Shown here: one piece after another, positions 1 to 10,853 of the stretch
Layout of the letters: each line of letters opens with the position of its first letter
Position numbering within the stretch: position 1 is the first letter of the stretch
Origin: Lutraria lutraria
Taxonomy: Eukaryota; Mollusca; Bivalvia; Venerida; Mactridae
NCBI GenBank assembly: GCA_964023205.1
Contig: OZ026839.1
Location: forward strand, 13,422,386 to 13,486,385
DNA length: 64,000 bases
Reading direction: 5' to 3'
Notes under the pieces: generated by a model
Database searches by the model: none
What the model was told of the DNA's origin: nothing
The model's input: the letters and a program-made list of their open reading frames with translations, nothing else
Translations under genes and position numbers: made by a program

Positions 1-1460
1 CGTAACATCGAAGCAATACGCGAATAGATTCGCGTTCTATTCTCGTAGCAGGCCACTAGTTTTTAGGAAGTGGGGAATATTTTCTAGTTAAATAAAAATG
101 TATTGACTATGCGTATTTCAATTGTCATTTATAAAGCTAATTTGTGTCATCTGAACGACTTGGATATCTTATTGTATAGATTACAAATAAATACAAGTTT
201 TAAAACTATTTCTTTTCAATTGAACTTTATCATGGAAAATGTCGCGACAAAATTCCATTATTGCTAAGCATATCGTATCGTTAGGAATTAATGTCAGGTG
301 ACACCGTCGTCATTAACAACTGTTGCTAGGGATCAGAGGTCACGAGAATGCAAACAAAGGTCAACTAGCCCCTTGACCTCATCCCGGGTGGTACAAAAAG
401 TGACCCTTTTTCAGAGAAACACTTAATATGATAGTGAGCAAATAAATAGTGTGACAGACATCTGTTGAAGCATTAGGGACCATTTACTCTCGGTATGGAA
501 ACATATTTAGGGGCCGTAATTAAGGGCCAAGTGATTGATAATGCTGTCAAAATCTAATGAAAATTCCACCATTAATCTCATTCAATTAAATTGATAGTAA
601 AGATCGCCGATCAACATATTATGGTTATTATAAATTGAATTTTGAAATTAATATGTAAATCGCCAATGCATGGCGAGCACACGGGAGAAATGGATTTTAT
701 AAAATCCAAGATTGCATATTTAGTACATAAATATTCACTAGAAAATAATTGTTATTCATCAAATTTCGATTTGGAAAACAAATGCATCTGCCGGAGCATA
801 TGTCCAGATATGATCGAACTTCTTGTTAACCTCACCGCGTGGTGGGTCGATGTTGTCTCAGATAATTCTATGAAAATACAAGCATTATACAAATGATGAC
901 ATTTTATCCATTTAATATGACATGCTATGTCATAATTTAATATAAAAATGCTAACAAATCCAACATTGAATGATCTAATTATATAAAAAACGAATTGATA
1001 ATTTAGGAAGTTATAAGATGTAATGCTATCCAACTAATGCGTTGTCACGTGACGTGAATTCATTACAAACATGGATGTTAGGACAGCATACGGGTACTTC
1101 ATTTACTAAAAGCTATACGTACTGTGAAACTTAATGGGAGCATTCCTACAAGATCTTCTCTAAAGAAGAAGGTATTCAACACATATTGAACCCCACCGTT
1201 CCCTACCCCAGAGGATTGATTTGTCATTATGGAATACATTTGTATTATTTAGATTTCATAACAGTTAATTCATTGTTTATCTTCTTACTAAGATATTTTG
1301 TGCGATTGTTTATGAATATACATGCACTTGTTTTTATAAAACGCTCGCGCTGTATTTGGTAATGTGACTAGATATGTTTTTATATACATTTTGTGTAACA
1401 CATAGTCACTGTATGTAAATAAGACGATGTACATTTGTATACGTTTGAAATAAAAAAAAA
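1..1460. other. gene-free stretch, A+T-rich
   Basis: I see no convincing coding exon here. The longest plus-strand frame (642-896) shows no domain and no splice context. An AATAAA followed by a run of A lies near 1,450, which could be the 3' end of an unseen transcript or a retroposed tail. A short frame ending near 1,190 (residues reading SIPTRSSLKKK) has no good acceptor and was not called. Confidence 0.5.
337..406. promoter_or_regulatory. cluster of nuclear-receptor half-sites
   Basis: Four AGGTCA-type half-sites fall within 70 bp: AGGTCA at 337-342, AGGTCA at 358-363 (in the extended context CAAAGGTCA), TGACCT at 374-379 and TGACCC at 401-406. The second and third form an inverted pair spaced by 10 bp. 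Such clusters are typical of enhancers bound by nuclear receptors (HNF4, RXR, ERR or COUP families). Function is inferred from the motifs alone, and no nearby gene is known to use it. Confidence 0.3.
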
Positions 1461-3242
1461 ATTATGTTCTTACAAATTTCCTTATTCCAACGAGAGCATC
1501 ATATCAAGTCTCGATTAATCGTAATAACAATAGCTTAATACGTCTATTTCTCATTCATATGAAATGCACGCATTTTCAAGCCAAATGTAGAAAAAACTTA
1601 ATACATGTAGTGTCTTTTCTGAAGACGATAACTTTTTTAGAAATATCCTTTTTATCTACTGCATTCGAAGGATATTTATTTTTCTAATTTTATGTTACAC
1701 ATGCATTTTAAAAACAAATTACAAAAAAAATATCAAAATTAAAAATACTGCGGTAGCCAGTGATTCGCGATTGAACGACAAAGTCAAGTTTACACATGTA
1801 TTATTAACTTAAAACCACATCCTATTTTTTCGCTTTTCTTCCTATCTTTTTGAAGAAGCAATTCTGTAAATTAAACTTACAAGTTCACGACCCTTTGAAC
1901 TCTTGTATAAGTATTTTGTGGCGTTGTTATTACAACAAAATAATAAAGAAACAAAATGGCTTCTTGTACATCACATACAAGTAATTAATTAGCAAGTTAA
2001 GATTCAATTTTCTTCATCGACGATTGACAAAGACGTGATCTTCAAGTAGTGCTTCATGTTGTGTTATGGCATAAAAACGCTATGCGCAATTTTCAAGCGT
2101 TTTTAAGACAAGACTTTTCACAATCACTTAACAGGTGGTTTTCGCGCATTCATGCAATTTAGGAGGGCTTAGGGCATTAGACAAACGTGCCACCCTGTGG
2201 GTGATGACAAGTTTTCGATTGTGGTCACTGAAGTGGATAGTATTCTTGTTAATTTTAGTGTCCGTGTGGTCAACGCGATCTTTTGTATGGCAATGCATAA
2301 ACAATTACGAAACTAAACATTAGCTAGCTCTGAAGTGTTAAATACGAAACTAAATTGAAATAAAATTGAATACATAAAAACACGTGTGTCCAATTAAAGT
2401 TCTTCAAAATTGATATGTTCAGTATCTTGGCATTATTTCGCCAGGTTGATTGTTGACTTTTGTCAGCTGGTTCATAAGTCCATCAAAGGCCAAACCGACT
2501 TAACTCGGACAGCTTAAAATCGTGAAATAGTAATGAAATCTACAATTAAAGTGTCAATATAAAATCTATTCAATTAAATTCGGATAAGGTACCAAATAAA
2601 CACGCGTGCCTCGTTTAACAGGTTGCTCGATTGTCGTAATTGGAAATTTATTGTCGAATTAAAGAAAAGCTTTACGTGTTTGTTTTTGCTATACCTGTGT
2701 TATCATTGATTCTAAAAGAAATCCGAGTATTTGCGAATATGTGTAAACAAGAAAATAGATTTCTACCAAAGTTGTATTGTGGTACTTGATTATTAATTAA
2801 GAACATATTCTACAACCCTTTTCACCCAGTTCAGACAAGTTATCTTAACCACATAGTTTTGTAAATCATTTGGATTAGATATTATTTAAGAAAACATCAT
2901 ATCTTACTACAAGATTGTCTGATTTTATAATTTCTTTAATTAATCGTAAATATTACAACAATGTTATTTTTGGTGAATATAGCTGTCAAATGTTATGAAT
3001 TTCCTTAACGAAGTAATCATGTTATTTAATTCAAACAAGCCTAATTATGTGTACATAGAAATTAAAACGAATTCTGTTTATCAATTAAGTACGATTTTTG
3101 TCTGGTATCAAATAATAATAAAAAAAAAACATTGTTTAAACAACGTACTTTTTTTCTTAAATAAAACAGTGTTTAGTGTTTAAAAATAAAACGTAATAAA
3201 TATAGATTCTAAGCAATATGTATAAGTACCTAATACTGTATT
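1461..3242. other. gene-free stretch
   Basis: A+T-rich sequence with homopolymer A runs. The frames at 2,135-2,323 and 2,995-3,183 show no recognisable domain and no splice signals. I see nothing else I can support. Confidence 0.5.
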
Positions 3243-3435
3243 TTCATTTATTTTCGTTGGGCTCGATTTCCGTGGTTTTTACTAAAATGGCTATTTCGTG
3301 GGGACATAAATTCGTTGATTTTAATTTTTGAAAAGAAATGCCTCATATCTGCATTTAAATTCGGAGGGATTTGATTTCGTGGATGAGCCGATCCACGAAA
3401 TTCACGAAATTAAACCCCCACGAAAATTAATGATT
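3243..3435. mobile_element. foldback/MITE-like element with TTTCGTGG-type ends
   Basis: The left end (TCATTTATTTTCGTTGGG) and the reverse complement of the right end (TCATTAATTTTCGTGGGG) match with few mismatches, and ATTTCGTGG words recur inside both arms. It has no coding capacity. This is the architecture of a short non-autonomous DNA transposon about 190 bp long. I could not settle the target-site duplication, so family and exact ends are uncertain. Confidence 0.5.
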
Positions 3436-5027
3436 CCAAGGAGACTTAAATGTTATAGATAAATAGTAGTAAGACCATCCTTAAAAATGTTGGTTTTCAT
3501 TTTAAATTCCAATTTTTAGAATAAATAGTATATACTTCATTTCCATTCACTTGGACAATTATTGGGTTAAGATGTAAATTGGTTATACATCATTTATTTA
3601 CGAAGATTTTTATTTTGTGTCCAATGCTTTCTTGTAATAGCTAGCTTATTTGATTCGTATAATGTGTATTAGCAGAACAGAATAGAAAAAAATCACAACT
3701 ATAAAATGACCAAAAATGTATTCTACTGTTGTAACCTAGCAGTTCATTTCCCGACGTCATAAAAACTTTTTCACAGTGATTTGAAGTTTCGACTATTTGA
3801 CTAAGCTGTACGGTTGGACGTACGTCTAAAACGTAAATGCTCGTTCCGCACTTTTAACTCGCATTGTTAAAAAACACCAACATTAAAAACAATTCTTTGA
3901 ACACAGATATTTGTTACCTTAGACGTATATTCAAAATATAAAGAAGTCATAAAACACGTTGAATCTTTATTCCGGATGGATTCTTGTCCATACTTCGTGT
4001 TTTCGTCAACAGATAATGTCACAGCCCAACCAATAAATTCCTCTAACGCCTCTGAATACGTCTAGTAGTGTTAAATTACTAGATATATAAATTAGTCGTT
4101 AATTTATTCATAATAAATGTTTTCTACAATGTATGTAAAGTAATAAACTCCGTAAATTTAAGGATTAGTGCTTTTAAACCTTTATAAATAAACAGTGTTT
4201 GGATTTTCATACGATTCATGATGATAATGGTTAAATATAATATTGCATGTAATGTGTAACTATTTTTCTAAAAGGTTTCGGATCTGATATCACGAAATAC
4301 AAGAAGACAGTTATTCTTCCCGAAATCTGGGTATATTAATTCTTCTGATAGAATCTTTTATAACATCACGTGGAGAAGGAACATGGTTTAGTTTTACCGG
4401 TGTAAAACAAGATTTCACAATGGTGTGGTATGTTTTTACTGTAAATAAGAAACTGTTTGTGAGCGGAAATCTTATCAAAGATATAATCTCATCTCAGATA
4501 ATTAAATCTATGTTATATTTCAAAACTGACACGAATGAATCAAGAATTGGTGTCTTATTTCATGATATAAGAAAATCCCGTCATAATACGAAGTTTGAAA
4601 ACATTGTTATTGAATGATCGCACATAAAGTTTGTAAAGCAGTTATTTTACCAAATATGGTCATAGAGAGAATACAAGAGCACACCATAAATTCTGTCCAA
4701 GACAGGTTTGAACTGATCGACAAATATAAAAATGTAATAGTAATACAAAAATTAATGTTGTAAAAACATAATGAGATGAATAAATAGAGAACGACATACT
4801 TATAATCGTAGATTATCATTTTATATTGTATACAATATCAGATTTTATAGATATACATTCTTTATATTAAATCTTTAATTTCATATGACGCATCTCATTT
4901 TAGCTCAACATATTGTGACTTCTATGTTGTACGCTTATTAACCAAGACAATGACTAAAATTGTTTCATGAAATTTCTTTTTTTCTCGTACTAGTTTTAAA
5001 CGTCTATCATAAAATTCACTCCGTACT
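3436..5027. other. gene-free stretch
   Basis: A+T-rich sequence without recognisable exons or repeats. The frames at 4,420-4,617 (+) and 4,607-4,819 (-) are low-complexity or membrane-like readings of A+T-rich DNA with no family resemblance. Confidence 0.5.
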
Positions 5028-6098
5028 CAATCGTCTTGTGTAGAAAACTGCTGAATGCTCAAGCGGCGGTTGTGCTAATCGAGAGGTCTTGCGTAGAAAG
5101 AAGCTAAACAGTCTTGTGCTCTAGTGGACACTGTGCTATTCGAGAGGTCTTGTGTAGAAAGAAACTGAACAGTCTTGTGCTCTAGCGGCGGTTGTGCTAA
5201 TCTAGAGGTCTTGCGTGGAAAGAAGCTAAACAGTATTGGGTTCTAGCGGCGGCTGTGCTAATCGAGAGATCTTGTATAGAAAGAAACTAAACATTCATGT
5301 GCTCCCGTGGAGGCAGTGCTAATTGAAAGGTATTGTACAGAAAGAAGCTAAACATTCATGTGCTCTAGTGGAAACCGTGCTAATCAAGAGGTATTACGTA
5401 GAAAGAAGCTAAACAGTCTTGTGCTCTAGCGGCGGCTGTGCTAATCGAGAGGTCTTGTATAGAAAGAAGCTAAACAGTCTTGTGCTCTAGTGGCTGCTGT
5501 GCTAATCGAGAGGTCTTGTACAGAAAGAAGCTAAACAGTCTTGTGCTCTAGCGGCGGCTGTGCTATTGGCGAGGTCTTGTATAGAAACAAGGCGAACAGT
5601 CTTGTGCTCCAGCGGCGGCTGTGCTAACCGAGAGGTCTTGTATAGAAAGAAGCTAAACAGTCTTGTGCTCTAGCGGCGGCTGTACTAATCGAGAGGTCTT
5701 GTATAGAAAGAAGCTAAACAGTCTTGTGCTCTAGCGGCGGCTGTGCTATTGGCGAGATCTTGTATAGAAAGAAGCTAAACAGTCTTGTGCTCCAGCGGCG
5801 GCTGTGCTAATCGAGAGGTCTTGTATAGAAAGAAGCTAAACAGTCTTGTGCTCCAGCAGCGGCTGTACTAATCGAGAGGTCTTGTATTGAAACAAGCCGA
5901 ACAGTCTTGTGATTTAGTGGCTGTGCTAATCGAGAGGTATTGCGTAAAAAGAAGCTGAACAGTTTTTATGCTCTAGTGGCGGCCGTGCTAATCGAGAGGT
6001 CTTGTGTATAAAAATGTTCAACAGTTTTGTACTCTAGCGATGGTGCTTATCTAGAGGTCCATGTATTCCCAACCGAGAGGCCTTGTATTAAAATATGT
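5028..6098. repeat. 61-bp tandem repeat array (~17 copies)
   Basis: A unit of about 61 bp, containing the words AGTCTTGTGCTCTAGCGGCG, GCTGTGCTAATCGAGAGGTC and TTGTATAGAAAGAAGCTAAAC-like ends, repeats about 17 times. Central copies (about 5,400-5,880) are almost identical, whereas copies at both edges are diverged and some are short, as expected when unequal crossing-over homogenises the middle. It is more G+C-rich and CpG-rich than its surroundings. No frame stays open across the array, so it is a minisatellite, not a coding repeat. Confidence 0.95.
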
Positions 6099-6327
6099 TA
6101 ATTGCTTACAATGAGAATGTAAATTTCATGTCACAATGTTTTTCTTGTGCATATCTTGGTGATAAGCGGATTTATTGATCCGAGGTACGCAAATATTTAC
6201 ATTCTATACAACTAAAATTCCAATCAGAAAAAAATGACAACCTGTAGATTAAAAGTTCCCATGCATTTGAACAACAGCTAGCCATAAACTTTTCATAGTA
6301 TGGTCATTCTAAGACTATTATTAGTCG

Positions 6328-6413
6328 GGGAATATCAAAGTGTCCGTTGAAGACAGATATTCGCTGTTCAGGGCCAATCAGGAGTGCCCGTTAGCACAGG
6401 GTTGACTGTAATA
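6328..6413 (-). mobile_element. fragment of a CAGTCAACCCTGT-ended MITE
   Basis: Read on the minus strand, the segment starts TACAGTCAACCCTGTGCTAA. This is close to the terminal inverted repeat of the M2 elements elsewhere in the window (TACAGTCAAACCTGTG). The opposite terminus is not visible, so it is a truncated or solo-end copy of a pogo/Tigger-like non-autonomous element. Confidence 0.45.
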
Positions 6414-6549
6414 TAGTCATGGTAACCTCAGAATGAAGGTCAACTCTACATAAATACATGTAGTACGTATTTGTATTTGATTGTCTTTTTTTCTTGCTGA
6501 TTATGTTTTACGTACATCGTTACACATTGTATTCCTTTGGTGCACCGAT

Positions 6550-6840
6550 TTCTACAGATGGCCTCAATGGTAAAGTGGTTATTGTCTGATAAGTAATCAC
6601 AGGTCCCTTTACAATGTGAATTCGAATCTCATCCGGCCGGACCCAGACATATTTGACACGTGTGGGGGCTGTCAAGGTACATTTGTAGTTTACAGAATGT
6701 CGGAGGCTGACTTTTCCCATCCGCTCCGCCACGTATCCGACGATGTCTACCCAGGTGAACGTCTAGGGTTACCATTCTTCGTTAAAACTAAAAAAAATCG
6801 ACATATGACCCCCGTTTTTGGTGCGACGACACGTTAAACA
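6550..6840 (+). repeat. tRNA-derived SINE-like sequence (degenerate)
   Basis: A degenerate pol III promoter is visible: an A-box-like GGCCTCAATGGTAAAGTGG near 6,559 and a B-box-like GAATTCGAATCTC near 6,617, spaced as in a tRNA. About 200 bp of unrelated body follow. The plus-strand frame 6,616-6,837 is a reading of this repeat and not a gene. No clear A-rich tail or target duplication is seen, so the copy is old or truncated. Confidence 0.45.
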
Positions 6841-7549
6841 CATGTTGCAAATGCAACAATTTATCTCAGTAACTCAATTTTAGTCCTATTTTACGTCTGC
6901 AGCACCCGCACATCATCAATTATGACATCCACATGTTAAATAAGATCAGATCTACTTTAACTTTGACAAATATTTAGTGTACAAGATAATATTGGGGACG
7001 TGTCTTAGTTAGTATAACTCAACATACAAAGCATCCTACCGCTTGTTCACACCTCGGACTCATTTGCAACATGCCATCATAGTTTTTGTTTACTTCTGAT
7101 AAACCGATATCAAAGTTTAGTGGACAAAAGAATCTTTCCGATTTTTTCGTTTTATAAACTGCTGTGAATTTATGTCGTATTCAAAGATTGAGGTTATACA
7201 TTTATATGGTGTTAAATTTAATCCTATCTTTAATTAAGCAGCGCTCTCTTGGTGTTCACAGCTTAATAGATCCCGTCGTTGCTCATAAAATACTGGTTTC
7301 ATACGTTTTATCATCTCTTAAGTATAATTACATATATATTTAATTACAGTTGGTTTAAAGCCAAACAGAACTGACTGATAGTTTATACATGTTTATTTTT
7401 GCTCATTTTTTCAATTATTCATTAAGACTGGGATCCAAAAGGTGGTCTTATTATTATTTAGGTTTTACACCTTGCGTGTAGTCATTAAGTTTTTTATACT
7501 GAATATAATTATTTTCAAATTATCATAACTGTTGCAAGAATGAGAATTA
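6841..7549. other. gene-free stretch
   Basis: A+T-rich sequence. I see no open frame of interest and no repeat structure. Confidence 0.45.
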
Positions 7550-7740
7550 TTCTGCCTCCGTTGTAGACGTAAGACATTTACATTCGCCTCAATGTATACA
7601 CTACGGTAGCGCTAGACAAACGTAGTGACGTCACGCTATGTATAGAACGCATTCGCCTCGGTCAGAGGATAAACAAATGAATTCCGAAGTGTTTTCGACC
7701 AGGTAACAACTTGTTCCGGATTTATTCGTAAATTCTTCAT
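7550..7740. promoter_or_regulatory. CpG-richer patch with a full CRE palindrome
   Basis: This patch has many more CpG dinucleotides than its surroundings. It contains the complete CREB/ATF site TGACGTCA at 7,626-7,633, inside a small inverted repeat (CACTACG to the left, CGTAGTG overlapping the site's left side), and two direct copies of CATTCGCCTC about 70 bp apart. It could be a promoter or enhancer, or the end of a mobile element running towards 8.7 kb. No transcript start or gene is identified. Confidence 0.3.
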
Positions 7741-7867
7741 TCAGAAACGGCAGCCAGTCTAATTTTAACCAATCTGTATTCTGTACCCATATTTATGTTA
7801 AACTCTATCGAAATAAAGTTTCCTTTTAAAAAGGAAAGGCTTGGCTGGTTGTTGCTGATAAAAGTTA

Positions 7868-7953
7868 GTTCTGATACCATAACTAAATTGGTTCATTTTA
7901 GTTCGTCTTGTTGACCATTTTAGTTATGGAATTGTCCTCTTTCAAAGTCAACA
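7868..7953 (+). repeat. short foldback repeat, copy 1 of 2
   Basis: About 86 bp with internal inverted arms: CCATAACTAAATTGG on the left and CCATTTTAGTTATGG on the right. A diverged copy in opposite orientation lies at 61,029-61,113 and shares TTCGTCTTGTTGACCATTTT. Two copies 53 kb apart with the same internal symmetry suggest a small dispersed foldback element. The ends are approximate. Confidence 0.6.
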
Positions 7954-8037
7954 GGTAGTCTGAAACATCGGTATATTTTTCTATTTATAAATTTTCCTCT
8001 AATTCATCGTACTGTACACAAGTTTTAAATTGCATCA

Positions 8038-8560
8038 GAGAAAGCGTTGCGCAAGTTAAATTATAGTAGGGGTGTATTTCATTAATTAATTAATCCTCCG
8101 CTTATTACCTTCAGCAATTATGTTGATAATTAAACAAAGAGCTAGTAAAGTAAAAATAATTGAGACTGCGTTAATATATCTTATCTTTTCGTGCCATAAC
8201 GGTTGATGGAACATGCCGATTTATAGTGAAACACCCCGATTTTACAATGAAATCGCAAATGTGTACATCAAGATCACGTGACAAAATTATTGGCGGCAAT
8301 AGCGTTTCGCAGGTTTCATTATAGAAGGGGCTTCCTTAAATTCTCTTGAACAATCCTCCGCTAATATGTCTTTCAGTAATGATTAAAATAATTGATTTAA
8401 ATATATTGTACATAGTAACAGAAAAAATAGACAGTTTTAAAATGTGTACCTTAACGTGTAATTAATGTTAATAGAACAAACCGATCTTTAGTGAAACACC
8501 CTGATTTCATAATAGACTAGCACAGTGAAGTTGGTACACTCAAGTCATGTGATACCGATT
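8038..8560. repeat. diverged direct duplication (~260-bp unit, 2 copies)
   Basis: Two adjacent blocks (about 8,038-8,282 and 8,300-8,560) share the same ordered landmarks: GCGTT(G/T)CGCA; TTATAG(T/A)AGGGG; AATCCTCCGCT; TAGTGAAACACCC(C/T)GATTT; and a run ending TCA(A)G followed by a CACGTGAC or CATGTGAT motif. The copies are clearly homologous but diverged, so the duplication is old. No frame is conserved between them, arguing against coding function. Confidence 0.7.
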
Positions 8561-8709
8561 CACACAGTAAGCGTAAGCCAATCACCGGACTGTTAACATA
8601 TAGCTCTCAACCAATCGCCGGACTCTTAACATTTTTGTGCACTTGTACCCAGCTTTCGCATTGCATCTACCAGCATCTAGGGAACAAACGTAACCGAAAA
8701 CAATACATA

Positions 8710-8733
8710 GGCTTGGAGCCGTAGCTCCAAGCC
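8710..8733. repeat. perfect 10-bp-arm hairpin
   Basis: GGCTTGGAGC at 8,710-8,719 is followed by a 4-base loop (CGTA) and its exact reverse complement GCTCCAAGCC. The stem is 10 bp without mismatch and unusually G+C-rich for the region. It is not followed by a T run in either direction, so it is not an obvious pol III or processing signal. It may mark the end of a foldback element covering the duplication upstream. Confidence 0.6.
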
Positions 8734-8739
8734 AAAAAT

Positions 8740-10411
8740 ATAAGACAATTATACATTGCAAACTTAAGAATGTTTACTTTTATGTAAAGTCGTTAATAAA
8801 AAACACGCTGACTTGAAATAGAGACGTGTTACCATAAAACGTGTTTTAACATATTAAAAGATAATAAATTTCTTTCACACATGTGCATGTTGACTCAAGT
8901 TCGATCCGGTCTGCGCGACGAACGGTGTTGGGTAGATTTTATCTGTTCCGGAAGTTGAACATACGCAGTGCCTAAGCATTCGACGTGCTTCGATGAAACG
9001 GAGCCAATTAAACGAAATAGCTTCTCAATGTCTAACTTTATGTATTTTGATATCTGGCTGGTATAAAATGTTTATGATTTTGTTTTCTTATTCAAATGAC
9101 TGAATCATTTAATCGCCGTTAATTTATGTTGATGTCGCAATAAATGTCAATAGTTACGGTAAACCAATATTTTCATTAGGGCATAAAATATGCATCCACA
9201 AAAATCATAGTTTAACAAGCTTAGATCTCTAATGGTACCAGAAACCGATTTGAACGCAGTTTGTTTATTATCATTATCCCATTAAATTCGTATGAAACTC
9301 AACACGCCGACATCTGGACCGGGAGCCCGTGAGCGTGCGGGCTTTTACTCACGCCCTATCATATTTAGTCGACACCTGAAAAATCTTTAAACGAATATCG
9401 GAAACTAATATCAGTAATCCTTGATGCACCGCGGACACATCAAATTGTCCGTATAATATGTGTCAGAAGATTAAATCAGACAGGGAAATGAATAATAATC
9501 ATATCACACAATATGAATCGCCCCCGAATTTTGAACACCGGCCATATTGTATTCATGCGCGTTTCCGGAATTAGTAAACGGTTGCATACCGCGTCTGTCT
9601 GAAGACGGATTCTAAATGTTAATTTATTGAGTACCTGCACACTTTTTATTTTTAGCAACACTGATATGTCATTTTTTCCTATTGTTATATTTCTGAGGAT
9701 TAATTTTATTTTGAATAAATAGTAATTGACACGCGTCCCTCGAACTTAACTGGCTCATACTACCACTTTGGTAAACTTTTTTGACATTTGAAACAATCGA
9801 TTTTATAATTAACGTTCTAATTGGTGATATGACGTAACGTTTTAGATTTTAGTGTGAGATGTTTTTCTGTAATTATTATAATTGTCATAACATATGTTTA
9901 TTTCTTTAGAAAATCAATTGAGGACGCATAAACAAGTTTTAAGGGAGGTAACTCGGTAATCGATATCTCCTTGAGAATTATCATATACAAATCAATTCTT
10001 TTTATCGCTAACAGTATGATGTCAAAAGAAGTTTAAATAGCTTTCTATCAAGTGTTTTATTTGCGGCTACATTTGTAATAATGTAGAAATACCCAGTAAT
10101 CGATCATATTTGATAACGACAAAATAAAACCGGAAGTAATCGTATCAAAATGAACCGAGTTTGCGTTTTTTTAACTTTCTGTGAATTAATCTATACACGG
10201 AATGCACAGTGGGGACATCTTTAACTCATCAATGAGTCTCCAGCGTACTGTTTGTTCTATATTCATGTATTCACCCGATGGTGTTTGTGGATAAATACAT
10301 TGAAGGGTGTTCGATTGAATTGCAAAGTCACATTGAATAAAAAAAGGTTTCTTTTAATCTGTATCTGTTGTATAATGGTCCATTGAACAGCTTTGGTCAT
10401 TTCAGGCAGTC

Positions 10412-10413
<2 letters not shown>
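8740..10413. other. gene-free stretch
   Basis: No recognisable exon or repeat. The minus-strand frame 9,476-9,661 shows no domain. A CpG-containing patch near 8,900-9,000 has no promoter landmark I can defend. Confidence 0.45.
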
Positions 10414-10463
<50 letters not shown>

Positions 10464-10853
10464 TAGAGAGAGAGGGTGGGAGGGGAGAAAGAGGGAGGGA
10501 TGAGAGGGGAGAGGGAGAGAGAGAGAGAGAGAGGGGAGGGGGAGAGAGAGGGAGAGAGAGAGGGAGAGAGAGAGGGGGAGAGAGAGAGGGAGAGAGAGAG
10601 GGGGGAGGGGGAGAAAGAGGGGGAGGATGAGAGGGGAGAGGGAGAGGGAGAGAGAGAGAGGGGAGGGGGAGAGAGAGGGAGAGAGAGAGGGAGAGAGAGA
10701 GGGGGAGAGAGAGAGAGAGAGAGAGGGGAGGGGGAGAGAGAGGGAGAGAGAGAGGGAGAGAGAGAGGGGGAGAGAGAGAGAGAGAGAGAGAGAGGGGGGA
10801 AGGGGGAGAAAGAGGGGGGAGGATGAGAGGGGAGAAGGAGAGAGAGAGGGGGG
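10414..10853. repeat. 440-bp polypurine tract (GA/GGGGA) with higher-order repeat
   Basis: The plus strand is almost purely A and G, with only a few interrupting T. After an initial (GA)n run it consists of blocks of GAGAGA and GGGGAGGGGG. A block beginning GAGGGGAGGGGGAGAGAG recurs near 10,531, 10,656 and 10,724, and a second block containing GGGGAGAAAGAGGG followed by GATGAGAGGGG recurs near 10,484, 10,608 and 10,805, so the tract grew by duplication of larger units. Polypurine mirror tracts of this length can form triplex (H-DNA), and the G runs could fold as quadruplexes. All frames across it (Arg/Glu/Gly on plus, Ser/Leu/Pro on minus) are composition artefacts. Confidence 0.95.

Noticed and set aside
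642..1200. Possible small Cys-containing protein (642-896) and a terminal exon ending near 1,190
   Set aside because: No recognisable domain, no convincing acceptor, and lengths expected by chance.
5028..6098. CRISPR-like array
   Set aside because: The periodic units are tandem repeats without unique spacers, in an animal genome.
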